Assembly (NCBI GenBank): GCA_019188255.1
Contig: JAETXT010000003.1
Location: 4,278,001-4,342,000 of the forward strand
Source: Verticillium longisporum
Lineage: Eukaryota > Ascomycota > Sordariomycetes > Glomerellales > Plectosphaerellaceae
Direction of reading: 5' to 3'
Length of the DNA: 64,000 nucleotides
The notes below the pieces were generated by a model, which made no database searches, was not told the DNA's origin, and worked only from the letters and a program-made list of their open reading frames with translations. Numbering within the stretch: position 1 is the first letter of the stretch; every line of letters begins with the position of its first letter. Both the position numbers and the translations under genes were made by a program. Below, piece after piece: positions 1-12,305 of the stretch.

Positions 1-482
1 ATGTCGAAACCAAGGGGATCCGTCTTCATGCCGCTGTTTGGGAAGGCGAGCTTCGCCGCTGCCCCGTGTGGACGGCTTTCGGTATGCAAGACCCCTACCT
101 GTCATTGTTTGCTCCCACCAATACCAAGGCCTGATTCTACCATCCATTTATCTATTCCTCTTTTCTTTGCCTTTCCTCAGCCGTACAGAGACTGACCAGC
201 CGCGCGATCGCAGTAACCCATCAGTCATCCTCCCCCACATGGCTCCACCGCAAGTCCGCCCACCGCCTCTGGCTCCGTGATATCCACATCTACGTCTTCT
301 GCTCCCGCTACCGGTCCCATAACCAACGACCCGGCCCCGCCGGCGCCTTCGAGCTCTACTTTGTCGAGACTGCGGCCGCTGCGCACTTTCGCGACTTGTT
401 CCACCCCCGAAGGCCGCCTGCCGTCACGGCGGCACCCTCATCGTACAAGGCGACTGTCGAGGAGGGAGACGATAGCTGTTGA
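1..482 (+). CDS. Unknown protein, 3' end (5' truncated by window edge)
   Basis: Two coding segments join to one frame ending at TGA 480-482. The first runs from base 3 in frame to base 81; an intron at 82-180 (GTATGC donor, CTCAG acceptor, CTGAT-like branch site near 131) is removed; the second is 181-482. The joined tail has about 125 residues, is rich in C-ending third codon positions and includes the readable stretches CPVWTAF, WLRDIHIYVFC and AFELYFV. None of the simple ATG frames here shows this protein, since it starts outside the window. I do not recognise the family. The end is acidic (VEEGDDSC). It faces the phosphoglucomutase gene tail to tail. Confidence 0.55.
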
Positions 483-967
483 GGCACTGTCCCGACTCGG
501 ATGAGAAAGAGAGAGAGAGAATGATAAGGGTGGCTCCTAGTCATCGTTTGCGATCTTGGGGACGACGAACCAGCCCAGCATTGCGGCTCGACGAATTGAC
601 TCTTGCGCGTAGCAATGGGGGGGAGACGGTAATGAGGCGGACGCATGCACAATTCGATTGACGACTAACGAGAAAATGTTTTACGAGATTGACGATTCAT
701 GACGAGATACCTCTCTGCTTACTCTGCGTAGCATCACAAGGCCGATAGTAGCGCACAAATAGCATACCAATTTGAACATTCTTCCCCCACACTTGGACTG
801 CAACCACATTTTTACCATCGAATCACAGTCAAAAGACGATATGAGATATGAAAGAACGTGATGCAAAAAAAAACACGCATGCTCAATGTTGGCCTAGCAT
901 TATTTCGTACCCATGATCCCTCCCCGTTTCGTCACGCGCAAGTCATCTCGTTTCGTTATGCCTCCAT
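483..967. other. Intergenic, tail-to-tail
   Basis: About 485 bases between two convergent genes. It holds a short GA run near 508-520 and presumably both 3' UTRs. I see no gene. Confidence 0.6.
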
Positions 968-2872
<1,905 letters not shown>

Positions 2873-3390
2873 GGTGGATTGCAATTCGAAGCAAAAATCT
2901 GGGATGGAGAAGGAGGAAGAAACGGTGGAGGGGAGGTTGTTGGGACGAAAGTTGGAAGAGGGAGATTTGGGCTGGGGGTAGCATTGGGTCTGGCTGAGGC
3001 GCTACACCAGAAGCTGTCGCTGATGGTGGGGTTCGCCTCCAGCTGCTGCATCGCTCGTAGTTGCCACAGGTGATATCATTTGCGCGCGCGGAAAGAAGCG
3101 TCCAGGGGTGGCTGCCATTGCTGAAATCGAGGATTCTGGCGAACAATGCGCCGAGATTTAATCGACATTAATTTTTCTTGCTTGCAGCTTCATTGAATTG
3201 AAGCACTGCCAGACTTCTCTATCGACATGAGTCTACAATGGCGAGCGAGGCACATCCGGGGTAGGCTCCACGATGCTACAGTACGCCGCCTGACTGGCTA
3301 GTCCTGAGTCAATGAATGCCACTTCGTCTACGGATCACCCCTCAGCAGCCTGCAGTTACCACGGGTTGTTTACACAAGCAAGCCAGCTAG
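2873..3390. other. PGM upstream region / REX2 3' region
   Basis: 518 bases between the start of the phosphoglucomutase gene and the end of the oligoribonuclease gene, both on the minus strand. It should contain the PGM promoter. No open frame or motif convinced me. Confidence 0.5.
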
Positions 3391-4130
3391 CTACATCAAG
3401 TTGTTCGCCCACTGTTCATCGTCGCTTGTCGGCTCCGCAGCCAAAGTCTCCCGGCCCTGACTCCACGTGGCGCCGAAGATGACTTCACGATAGTATCGTG
3501 CCTCGGCGATACTTTCTTCGATGTCCTCCCTTCCGCGATGCGTCCCCGTCTTGGCCGGCGCCCCCTCGACTATCTCCCTCGGACACCATCGCTTCGCTGC
3601 CTCCTTGAGACTGCTGACATCTACGATCCGATGATGTAAATGCTCGACAATGGGCGTGTACGGTTGTTTGGCCAGAAAGCCTCGATCCGCATGCACCGTG
3701 TTGCCTGCGAGCAGGCCCACCTTCGGCGTCGGCACATACTTTCTGATGTGCGCCAGCAGGCCCTCCGCCGCCTGCTGAGGAGTCGTCGTCGAGGCAAGGA
3801 CTGCCTCCGTGAGGCCCGTCTTGGCGTGCATGTCAGTGCACCACTCGCCCATTTGGTCGAGGCGCGACGCCGGCTGGTGGACGACGACACCCCAGCCGGG
3901 GCCGTCGAGGGGCTCGAGGTTGCCTGTCGTGATGATGCAGTGGATCTCGAGGATCTCCTCCGTGTCAGGGTCAAGGCCCGTCATCTGGCAAGGTCAGGTT
4001 ACCATTCTTGCTGCATGGTTTGATGGGTGTAGAAACTTACCTCGCAGTCAATCCATACGAGAGGTCCATCCGAAGCTGCCTGTTGAGGTACAGCTTTGGC
4101 TGGCGTGGCACGAGAGCGGAGGTAGTCCAT
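3391..4130 (-). CDS. REX2: Oligoribonuclease (DEDDh 3'-5' exonuclease)
   Basis: Degrades short RNA oligonucleotides to mononucleotides; in fungi the Rex2 family works in mitochondria and in small RNA processing. Exon 1 (4130-4041) encodes 30 residues ending LVWIDCE; the intron is 4040-3985 (GTAAGT, GCCAG); exon 2 (3984-3391) opens with MTGLDPDTEEI. The splice falls between E and M inside the catalytic WIDCEMTGL motif, so exon 2 alone would look like a complete frame lacking its active site. Other DEDDh elements are AGNTVHADRGFL and HRGREDIEESIAEARYY. The total is 227 residues, slightly longer than bacterial Orn because of a short N-terminal leader and an acidic C-terminal tail. The leader (SRATPAKAV) is compatible with a mitochondrial presequence but weak. 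Confidence 0.92.
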
Positions 4131-4723
4131 TGTGTGTTAAAGATCGATGTCAATGGACTGCCTCGCAAAGGTTGAGGTGCTTCGACTAACTGTGGTTAAT
4201 ACCTGAGCTGCAGCGAGGTGGAGTTGAGAGCGTTCCACAGCAACAACTTACATCATCATCTCGACCGATTCTTCTCGAGCCTTTCCCCGTCCCCATTTTG
4301 ACCGCTGGTCCGCAACCTCACCGAGCCTTTCACCGCGTCGGTAATGGGCACTCTGTCATTGGTTATTAGGAAGATCTCCAGCTGTCAACGGCTGCCAAAC
4401 GCCCCGCCTCCTTGTCCTCGACACGAACAGGACCAAGGAGCTCATATTGAGCTGCTCAACCCAGACACTCGTCGTCCACTTGAGCACCCATATGCAGAAC
4501 GACATCTCCAACTCATCATTCGCAGCCTGATGGTCACTTACATGCAGCCACCACCCAGCTGCGCACGACCTACGCAACGTTACATCTGAATTTGACCGCC
4601 TCAATCCGTCCTAGGATCGATCATCTCTGCCGTCATAAAAAGGAAGACATCCTGTGAACAGCTTTGGCCGAGCAGTACCACCATAATCTTTCCTGGCTGT
4701 TACTCTCGGCGTGCCCCATTACC
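4131..4723. promoter_or_regulatory. Divergent promoter region REX2 / oxidoreductase
   Basis: 593 bases between two head-to-head genes. A TATA-like CATAAAAAGG lies near 4634-4643, about 85 bases before the oxidoreductase start. No other element is clear. Confidence 0.4.
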
Positions 4724-6289
4724 ATGTCGCCATCTCGTTTCCTCGTCATTGGTGCCGGTTCTCGTGGCTATGCCTACGCCGGCGCTATCACGGACGAGAC
4801 CGAAGGCATCATCGCAGCTGTTGCTGAGCCTATACCCTACAAGCGCACCGAATTTGGGCGCGACTTCATCTGGGGTGCAGATGGCGCCCCTCAAGAAGGC
4901 CAGTCCTTTCCTGACTGGAATGCTTTCCTGACATACGAAACCGCCCGCCGAGCCGCTGCTTCTGCCGGCGATTCAGTCCCTCCTGGTGTTGACGGTGTCC
5001 TCATTTGCGTTCTAGATGAGATGCACCGCGAAGTCATCATGGCACTGGCCCCCCTTGGCCTTCACACTCTTTGCGAGAAGCCACTTGTAACAACCCTCAA
5101 AGATTGTCTAGATATACATCGCGCCCTGAAGCCCTCCGCCCTCTTTTCTGTTGGCCATGTCCTCCGCTACAGCCCCCACAACATGCTTCTACGCCGCCTG
5201 CTTCTTTCAGACCGTGCTATCGGCGATATCGTTAGCATTGAGCACACGGAGCCAGTGGGTTGGTGGCACTTTGCCCATTCGTACGTCCGTGGCAACTGGC
5301 GACGCGAGGCAACCACAGCCCCTTCCCTCCTCACAAAGAGCTGTCATGACGTTGACCTTCTCCTCTGGTTGCTCGCTGCTCCCTACAAGTCTGGCAGTGC
5401 CCATCCCTTTCACGTGCCCGTTTCTGTATCATCAACGGGCGCCTTGACCACCTATCGAAAGGCTCGCAAGCCCACAGCCGCTGGAAATGCCACAAATTGC
5501 ATGACCTGTCCACTCGCCGACGATGGCTGCAAGTTCTCCGCCAAGAAGATCTATCTCGGACCCGAGCTAGCTAGTCTCGAAACGGGAAACCGCAGCTGGC
5601 CCGTCAAGATCGTTCTACCTGAGATTGAAGACATGCCCGATCTGGCGCAAGCGAAGGAGGCCCTTGCCACGAAACTTGGCGAGGACTACAGCGCTGCCAC
5701 ACCAGATCGTGAGGTCGCGGCCCGTCCCTGGTTTGGCCGATGCGTCTACGAGTCAGACAACGACGTCTGCGATGATCAATTTGTCACGCTCACATGGGAC
5801 GACGAGCCTTCTATCGAAGGAGCGCCGCCGCGGTTTGCCAAGCAGGCGACGCTGCACATGGTCGCCACAACGAAGAAGAATTGTGAGCGCTACTCGCACA
5901 TTTATGTCACCAACGGAGAGATCTTAGGCGTCTCAAGGACCATCACAGTCGAAGACTTTAGTACGGGGCAGAGGACTGTCTATAACCCCAAGATGGAGTT
6001 GAGCGGCCACGGTGGTGGCGATATGGGTCTGGCACGTCAGTTTGTGCTAGCTGTGCAGGGAGTCAAGAATGAGGGCATGGAGGTGCGGACGGCTCAGGAT
6101 GAGTTCATCGGGTGCTCGCTGGGCGAGGCGATCATGAGCCATCTCGTAGTGTTTGCTGCGGAGGAGGCACGACGCGAGGGCAAGGTGGTGAAGCTGGGAG
6201 AGTGGTGGGATAGGGTATCCAAGGGTGAGCTGCAGTCTGAGGGGCATGAGGGCATCAAGTGGGAGAACGTGACAGGAAGACGCTCCTAA
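4724..6289 (+). CDS. Gfo/Idh/MocA-family NAD(P)-dependent oxidoreductase
   Basis: Intronless, 521 residues from the ATG at 4724. An in-frame ATG at 4664 would add 20 residues before the Rossmann strand and is less likely. The N-terminal nucleotide-binding fold shows FLVIGAGSRGYAYA, followed by the family motif CEKPLVTT (near residue 130), whose lysine is catalytic in sugar and inositol dehydrogenases. The second half is the alpha/beta substrate domain, including GGDMGLARQF near the end. A cysteine group of the form C-x2-C-P-x5-C-x-FSA-x2-IY lies near residues 260-285 and resembles a metal-binding insertion in a subset of this superfamily. The substrate is probably a sugar or cyclitol derivative and cannot be told from the sequence. 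Confidence 0.85.
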   Translation: MSPSRFLVIGAGSRGYAYAGAITDETEGIIAAVAEPIPYKRTEFGRDFIWGADGAPQEGQSFPDWNAFLTYETARRAAASAGDSVPPGVDGVLICVLDEMHREVIMALAPLGLHTLCEKPLVTTLKDCLDIHRALKPSALFSVGHVLRYSPHNMLLRRLLLSDRAIGDIVSIEHTEPVGWWHFAHSYVRGNWRREATTAPSLLTKSCHDVDLLLWLLAAPYKSGSAHPFHVPVSVSSTGALTTYRKARKPTAAGNATNCMTCPLADDGCKFSAKKIYLGPELASLETGNRSWPVKIVLPEIEDMPDLAQAKEALATKLGEDYSAATPDREVAARPWFGRCVYESDNDVCDDQFVTLTWDDEPSIEGAPPRFAKQATLHMVATTKKNCERYSHIYVTNGEILGVSRTITVEDFSTGQRTVYNPKMELSGHGGGDMGLARQFVLAVQGVKNEGMEVRTAQDEFIGCSLGEAIMSHLVVFAAEEARREGKVVKLGEWWDRVSKGELQSEGHEGIKWENVTGRRS

Positions 6290-7300
6290 TTTGTGTGGGC
6301 TGCTGAGCGGTACACACACGGCCGTTTAGAGCATAAAGTTTATGACGACATGACGCATACGATACTGATAGTATTCAGAGCCTTGCAAACCTAGCACCGT
6401 GTCTTTCTTTCACTTCAAATTTGACAATACCTACTCTGAGGTATCCGGTGACGCATAGACTAATGTCCTCATCTGAAGTCAAGATTTTTATTGATTATAC
6501 GAGTAGAATGGAAAATTCACGTTCACAAAAGGGCAATATGGTCTGACTATGAGGACAGACCAAGTACCGCAAGACATTGCCGCCAAGGTTTGGCAAACGA
6601 AAGTAATCGGATCGCACATCTCTTGCATGGCCCTCTACGGGTCGTCCACATTACTGAGAGCCCGCATTCGCAATCATCATTTCATCACTGTGAACATGAG
6701 CACAAAGCCCACTCTACCTCATTAAGAGAAGACCAAACGAATCACGGCCGGGTTGTTCGTTGGAGGTTTGTTCCGAATTTGAAGCGTTAGGGGAAATAAA
6801 TGCACCCAGATCCCCAACTCTTGCAAGACGAGTCTAATTTTCGAGTGGACGAACTAGAAGTTCTACAATGGCAGCAGCATAAAAAGTAACATGATCGAAC
6901 CGGGGAAACCCCCAACGGTACAGGTGAAGTGCTTCGAAGCAAAATCGGAGGGTTGGTAATCACCATCATTATTGACTGTAATGCCATGGAGCATGTGGAT
7001 GAATCAGCCTTGAAGTCACATCCTCACATGGTCGCATGAGCTTGAAACAAAGATGAGCTAGAGTATTGCGCGGAGCTAGGATAGTTTGCTGGTAGGGTGG
7101 TAACCCTGGTAAGCTGAGGCTCCTCTCTGAACAACCTTACAAAAACTACCTCACAGGGCCATTTCGACCGGCTCGAAGCGCGTGGGATGCCCGAGGGATT
7201 AACTCAACGTCGTCAAGGCGATGAAAGGGAGAACTTGAATAGACCATCTCGATTCAGGCTATTCAGCAATTAAGCACAGCTCGTCTCCCTAAATATCAAG
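6290..7300. other. Intergenic, gene-poor, becoming A+T-rich
   Basis: About 1 kb between the oxidoreductase gene and the inverted-repeat element. Short open frames are present but none has the codon bias of the neighbouring genes. Nothing recognised. Confidence 0.5.
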
Positions 7301-7460
7301 TATATCCGGAGGACGGTTATTTGCTCGGCCCTTATTAGTTATTTACTCTGCCTAATAGGGGGGAAGCTATAATAGATAAGGGGAAAGCCACGAATATAGC
7401 TCTATTACTAAAATTAGCTATAGCATCGATATACCTATCCTTTTCTCTTATATACTCGAG
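7301..7460 (+). repeat. Left inverted arm
   Basis: Pairs with 7854-8010 on the opposite strand over about 157-160 bases. At nearly all differing positions this arm carries A or T where the other carries G or C. Confidence 0.75.
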
Positions 7461-7853
7461 TCTCTTATAGAGTCGTCTCGCTAATAGGAGGCTATGCAAC
7501 GTCTCTTAGCTAAGGAGTAGATGCATAGTACCTCTCTACGACTATAGCTACTACTAATAGCTACTATTACGTAGCTACCCTAGGGCGTGCTATAGTTCTA
7601 GTAATAGACGTAATAGTAATTCTAGAGTAAGCAGCCCGGGCTATTTACTCTAGGGGCCTCTAGAGATTATAGTAGCTATCGCTAGCAATAGGGAGGGTTC
7701 TAAATAGCTAATTAAGCCTAATTCTACGTTTACTATAATCTTTCTAATATCCTAATTTATAATATAAAGAAATTAGTATTAGCTATATTAAGGCTATTAA
7801 AGGCTATTAATAGCCATTAAGCAACTCGCCTACTTCGCTATTCTATCGAGTAA

Positions 7854-8010
7854 CTCGAGTATATAAGAGAAAAGGATAGGTATATCGACGCTATAGCTAA
7901 TTTTAGTAGTGGAGCTATGTTCGTGGCTTTCCCCCTGTCTATTGTGGCTTTCCCCCTATTAGGCAGAGCAAATAACCAACAAGGGCCGAGCAAATAACCG
8001 TCCTCGTATA
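7854..8010 (-). repeat. Right inverted arm
   Basis: Reverse complement of the left arm and the less mutated copy. A minus-strand frame of 83 codons (7838-8089) runs through it. It looks like a by-product of the less mutated repeat, not a gene. Confidence 0.75.
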
Positions 8011-8646
8011 TCCGAGGCTTCTTCGGCAGGGATGAAAGATAGTTTCGATATGCGGGAAATGCACGACGACTCTGACCCCTGTAGCGCATTCGTTATGGAC
8101 CCTTATGAGGTGAGGAGAGGAGGCCGACCCTCCAAAACTGCAAAGCTTGATTCCGTTGCATCACAAGTATAACGTGAGCTTATTAGGGTAGTTAATCAAT
8201 TTGTGATTGGTCTCTCGAGTAAGGGGCTCGGATGTCTTCGGATCAGCATTGGTGTGGCATACCACGCTTGGTGTCGGGATCAAGGCTCTGGGACTTTTGG
8301 TCGAACCCGCACAGGCCAGGTGAACGAGTAAGCCGGGCAATGGCATCGGCTGATGTTTCCTTTGGTCGAAAACAATCCGTATTGATTGATCGACACCTCT
8401 GCGGGGTATAGACGGCAACTCTGTCTGACGCGTGGTCGAATGCGAGACGGCGTGAGACGTCAGCTCACCTCATACCTCAAGGTGCGTTGAGGGGTGGCTT
8501 TGAGTCAGCGTCTCACTTGCAGAGGACACATTCTATAAGAACGTGGCCTCGAGTACTTGAACTGCCTCGTCGTTGAATCCGCTGCTCTTCCTTTCACCAT
8601 ACCTTTCCAGCCAAATTGGATAATCTTACGAAACGGAACTTACATC
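8011..8646. promoter_or_regulatory. Upstream region of cupin gene
   Basis: 636 bases between the inverted-repeat element and the cupin start. A TATA-like CTATAAGA lies at about 8533-8540, roughly 110 bases before the ATG. Nothing else recognised. Confidence 0.4.
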
Positions 8647-9222
8647 ATGGCAGACAGCAACCAAAGGGCCACTACTCTTCCACCTCCGGTATACCACCTC
8701 ACATCACACGACCCCGAAACGGGCAAGTCAGTCTTCAAATTTCAACCTCTCGAAGCCGAGCCCGACAACAAAATTCCTCAGACCACCCTCTGGCACCTTC
8801 ACACGACGACCACTTTTCCAGCCAACCTTAATGACGAGGTCGATCTCAAGGAGCACTACGCCAACAATGTCCCTAGCATGAACACGCTCCACAAGTCGGG
8901 CGGTACAGTCTGTCGCATCGTCGACTTTGCGCCTGGCAACATCCCCTTCATGCACCGCACCTCGTCGCTCGACTACGGCGTCGTCCTGCAAGGCAAGATC
9001 GAGTACTTCCTCGACGACGGTGCCTCGCGCGTCTTCGGCCCGGGCGAGGTCGTCATCCAGCGCGGCGTCATGCACGGCTGGAAGACGGCGGGCGACGAGC
9101 CCGTGCGCATGCTGTTCGTGCTGTCGGACGCGCAGCCTGTCGAGGTGGCGGGGGAGACAAAGGGTACGTATTTGCCGCTGGACAAGATGCCCGAGAGCAC
9201 GAGGAAGGCTATGGGTGGATGA
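8647..9222 (+). CDS. Small cupin-domain protein
   Basis: 191 residues, no intron. The chosen ATG at 8647 gives MADSNQRATT; an in-frame ATG at 8557 would add 30 hydrophobic residues unlike this family. The single beta-barrel cupin domain occupies about residues 90-175. Motif 1 is seen as PGNIPFMHRTSSLDYGVVLQG and motif 2 as FGPGEVVIQRGVMHGW, giving the two histidines that usually bind a metal. Similar small fungal cupins are often annotated only as cupin 2 conserved-barrel proteins, and some sit in biosynthetic clusters. Here the neighbours give no pathway. Enzymatic or binding role unknown. Confidence 0.85.
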   Translation: MADSNQRATTLPPPVYHLTSHDPETGKSVFKFQPLEAEPDNKIPQTTLWHLHTTTTFPANLNDEVDLKEHYANNVPSMNTLHKSGGTVCRIVDFAPGNIPFMHRTSSLDYGVVLQGKIEYFLDDGASRVFGPGEVVIQRGVMHGWKTAGDEPVRMLFVLSDAQPVEVAGETKGTYLPLDKMPESTRKAMGG

Positions 9223-9601
9223 GGGACGTTTGAGGCCGGCGTACATGATGCACTTGACGGAGCTGCGCGGGCTGGTGTTGGGGTTGTCCGGACGGTCAGA
9301 GATTTGACACGACTCGGTCTCGACGGCTGTGGTACGGCTCAGGATCGAATCTACGCTTTCAAGAGGCATTTCGTCTATCTCAGTTGATGAACATCATAAT
9401 TCCTGTTGTTTGCCCTCGTCACGTCAAAGCCATCCAGTTTGAGCAGCTCTGACGACTTGAAAAGGATTCGCCCAAAACATGTGTAGTGTAGTATTCCCAT
9501 CTCATCAATAGTCAGCAGAGAGTGAGTTTGATATCTACAAACGTGAAACGTATGTCTCGTCCACGTACGAGACCCTGGATCCCATCGCTCTGCTATTTTG
9601 G
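9223..9601. other. Intergenic, tail-to-tail
   Basis: 379 bases between convergent genes. No feature seen. Confidence 0.5.
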
Positions 9602-10843
9602 TCACGCCAAGTTGTCGACGAACACCAGCTCCCCCCCAGGCCTTAGTGCTCCTCGAAACGCTGCAACCCAGTTTTTGAAGTTGCCGAAGGACTCAACTTC
9701 CTCTAGATCTTCGATCGTCTGGTGCTCCGAAGACGAAAACATTGTCTCGTTCGCAGGGGTCCCTTTTAGAGTCTTCCGGACGAGCTTTTGTCTCTTTTCG
9801 GCCCGTAATCCCAGGAGCAAAAGACGTCGGAGCTGAAGGTTGGCACTCATGACCTTGGCAGCCTCGAATACGGCTTGTTTGGTAAAGGCTTGCTTCCACC
9901 GTAGGTCCAACGTTAAAGTTTCCAAGTTCCGGCCCAGAGCGGCCCAGTCGGGCTGCAAGACCGCTGCTCGGTGCTCGTGTATCATGTGTTCCCGATACTC
10001 AAAGGGGAACCACAAGAATCGGTGAAATGGAAACGAAATCTTGTAGCGCAGGCGACACAGTTCCCACATGCTCTTGAAATCAGGATTTTGATCGTGCAGT
10101 TTGTTGCCTAGTAGTAGGTGACGAAATCGGTTGTAAATGAGGCCGCCTTCAGAGCCATCTACAGACATGGCGGTGGCATTATGGGCAACACGGTTGTTCT
10201 TGCCAAAAATCCCAGAGCCTGCCTTGAGAGGAAGATACTTCACCAACCCTTCGTCAATCCATATTGGTTTGAGCTTTCGCATCCATTCGTCGAGTTGTTC
10301 TTCACTGAAGCCATGTTCGTAGGGCGCCATGGACCGAAAAGCGTGCATAGCCCTGCGACCAGCTTGTTGAAGCCCATGCAAGTATGCAGCTGGGAAGGAG
10401 CGGCGAAGCAGGTTATTACAAGGCCTGCGATCAAAGTCATACGGGATGACATTCACCGAAAAATGGGCGTGGTCTTTTCCGATGGTAATTGTCCCGCGTT
10501 TGCCGAGGTGTCCTTTGGTATAAACCTCGATGTGAGGTGTCATCGCGGCGCTCTTACCATCCGAGCAGAGACAGCAATGTGGTTTGGGTAGAAGGGTGAA
10601 GATACAGCGCTCCTCACATAACGCCTCACAAATGATTTGAGCCTTGAGTTCGTGAGGCAACAAGGCGATGCGCTTCATAAGACTATCGATGCTGTTCATT
10701 GAAGCACCGTCGTCTTCGGATTTTCTGCTCTCTACAAGTGTCGGGCCTGTCTCCGCCATCGTACGGCGTTTTGAGGCTGGATAGGGTGCAAATCGATACA
10801 TGTCGAAGGTGGTAGTGGCAATACCCCATAAGTAGGTAGTCAT
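9602..10843 (-). CDS. Hypothetical protein with F-box-like N-terminus
   Basis: 413 residues in one exon from the ATG at 10843; a later in-frame Met (MAETGP) is an alternative start. After a Ser/Asp-rich leader comes LMKRIALLPHELKAQIICEAL (about residues 56-76), which resembles the helix of a degenerate F-box or the N-terminus of fungal proteins called 2EXR/F-box-like. The centre has aromatic and basic segments (FPFHRFLWFPFEYREHMI) and the end has ALRPGGELVFVDN. There is no transmembrane segment. Codon bias is weaker than in the housekeeping neighbours, as is common for lineage-specific fungal genes. I do not recognise a catalytic family. Confidence 0.6.
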   Translation of the reverse strand: MTTYLWGIATTTFDMYRFAPYPASKRRTMAETGPTLVESRKSEDDGASMNSIDSLMKRIALLPHELKAQIICEALCEERCIFTLLPKPHCCLCSDGKSAAMTPHIEVYTKGHLGKRGTITIGKDHAHFSVNVIPYDFDRRPCNNLLRRSFPAAYLHGLQQAGRRAMHAFRSMAPYEHGFSEEQLDEWMRKLKPIWIDEGLVKYLPLKAGSGIFGKNNRVAHNATAMSVDGSEGGLIYNRFRHLLLGNKLHDQNPDFKSMWELCRLRYKISFPFHRFLWFPFEYREHMIHEHRAAVLQPDWAALGRNLETLTLDLRWKQAFTKQAVFEAAKVMSANLQLRRLLLLGLRAEKRQKLVRKTLKGTPANETMFSSSEHQTIEDLEEVESFGNFKNWVAAFRGALRPGGELVFVDNLA

Positions 10844-12305
10844 AAGTTGGACTTGTTAGTTCTATTACTTGTGCTTATATGTGTTTCTTTCCCTGTATCA
10901 TCGAGCATGTGGTGCTCTATTGCATGAATGCGTGTGTCTCTGAGCGCAGACAAGTTGCTTCAGCCTTGTTCCAGAACGTGAGCGTGATGCCCAGACGCTG
11001 GCGATGACAGCACATCAATGGCTCTGTCGTATCCCAAACTTTCTGTTTCATCCAAAAATTATTCCTTCCTAGCGAAGCAAGAGTTCTACTGCATGCTGGA
11101 AGTTTCCAATGAGAAATGAGCAGCGTCGCAAGTCGAAGCATCTGTGTAGTGACTATTTCGATCTTTCTCATTTCTCAAATTCCAGGACGAGGTCTGACCA
11201 AAGCGCGGTACAACTCTCTTAAACGACGCTCCAAGGTGCAAGCCATTCTACCATGCAGCTGGCTTTGTTGACAAGAGTCTCCCAAATGCCAGGCCTCCAC
11301 TTCATGCGAAACTGGCTCTTGTTCAAAGCCCAGTCTCAGGTGTATGAGGTACAGTCAAGCCAGAAGAACACTGGTGGCGTCTATCCGTTCGATGATCACT
11401 AAACAGAACATGGTCGATTTCCATTTTCTTCGCATGCACATCCATGATTAAGCGACCTTGATCAAGGCTTGAAAAAGACCAATGCTCAAGGAGCGTGTAT
11501 GCACATGCCTTACAACATGCATGGGGGGGGGCTGGAGCCACCATTCAACCAAGCCGTCTCAAATGATGTCAAGTCTTTCTGGTGGTTCATAATGCATACA
11601 GCCAACTAGCGCTGGCCACTTGGTGTGCGTTTTGTCGATGCCAGAATCCGTGCATGTTGTAAGCCGTCTGCATAGAGGTACCGCGTCACCACTGTTCGGG
11701 AAACAGCCACTGGGACGGAGTGACAAGGTTGCGGTTGCGGTGGCTATTGGTCGCCCACAGAAATGGCCCTCCGGCTTGTGCACGACAATCGCAAATCAAA
11801 TCGTATGGGGGGGTTAAGACTGTGTATCTCCCTCCCCAGATGAGTTAATCGTCTGTCTTTTGGGGGAGCGTGGCCCGGAGTTAGACGGAGCTAAAACCAA
11901 ACACCACAAATTGAGGCATGTGTGGGAAGAGATTATTAAGTTTGATGCGGGGGGCTTACTACCTACCGCCTCCTCACCAAGACAAGCATGCCTGCATGGG
12001 GCCTACGGCAGTTTACGCGTGCACCATTGCATATGATGGGCAGAGATCTCGGCGATACGCTAAAGCACCATGATCGACTTTCGGAGCTTAGACAACGTCA
12101 CCATGAGCCTCTCCTCACTCCGCCTAGAAACAGATTTCGTGACGGCTCGCAATATGACGATGCAAGTTGGTGTATAAATACCTGGCGAGGTACGCTTCCT
12201 GCCCATCAGCCTTTGTGCACCGAAAGTCGACATTCATCTTCGATTGCGACACTCTACACTGCACTACAGCTCCAATAGCTATAACATCTGCCTCCCTCAC
12301 TCATC
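10844..12305. other. Gene-poor interval with AKR promoter at its right end
   Basis: About 1.46 kb. Only short unconvincing frames occur. The right end contains a TATA box (listed separately) belonging to the aldo-keto reductase gene; the left end is the upstream region of the minus-strand hypothetical gene. Confidence 0.5.
12173..12180 (+). promoter_or_regulatory. TATA box of aldo-keto reductase gene
   Basis: A TATAAATA sequence 126 bases before the ATG at 12306. A consensus TATA box in a filamentous fungus often marks an inducible gene; this is an inference from position and sequence only. Confidence 0.45.

Larger units (their letters stand above)
7301..8010. mobile_element. Inverted-repeat element (MITE/foldback-like) with RIP-like mutation
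   Basis: The segment 7301-7460 is repeated as its reverse complement at 7854-8010, with long identical blocks such as the one around TTATATACTCGAG. The two arms enclose about 390 bases of very A+T-rich sequence made largely of TA, CTA and TAGC steps, with no coding sequence. Most differences between the arms are CpA/TpG in the right arm against TpA in the left, the pattern expected from repeat-induced point mutation. No transposase is visible, so it would be non-autonomous or a relic. I did not find a clear target-site duplication, so the outer ends may be off by several bases. Confidence 0.7.
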
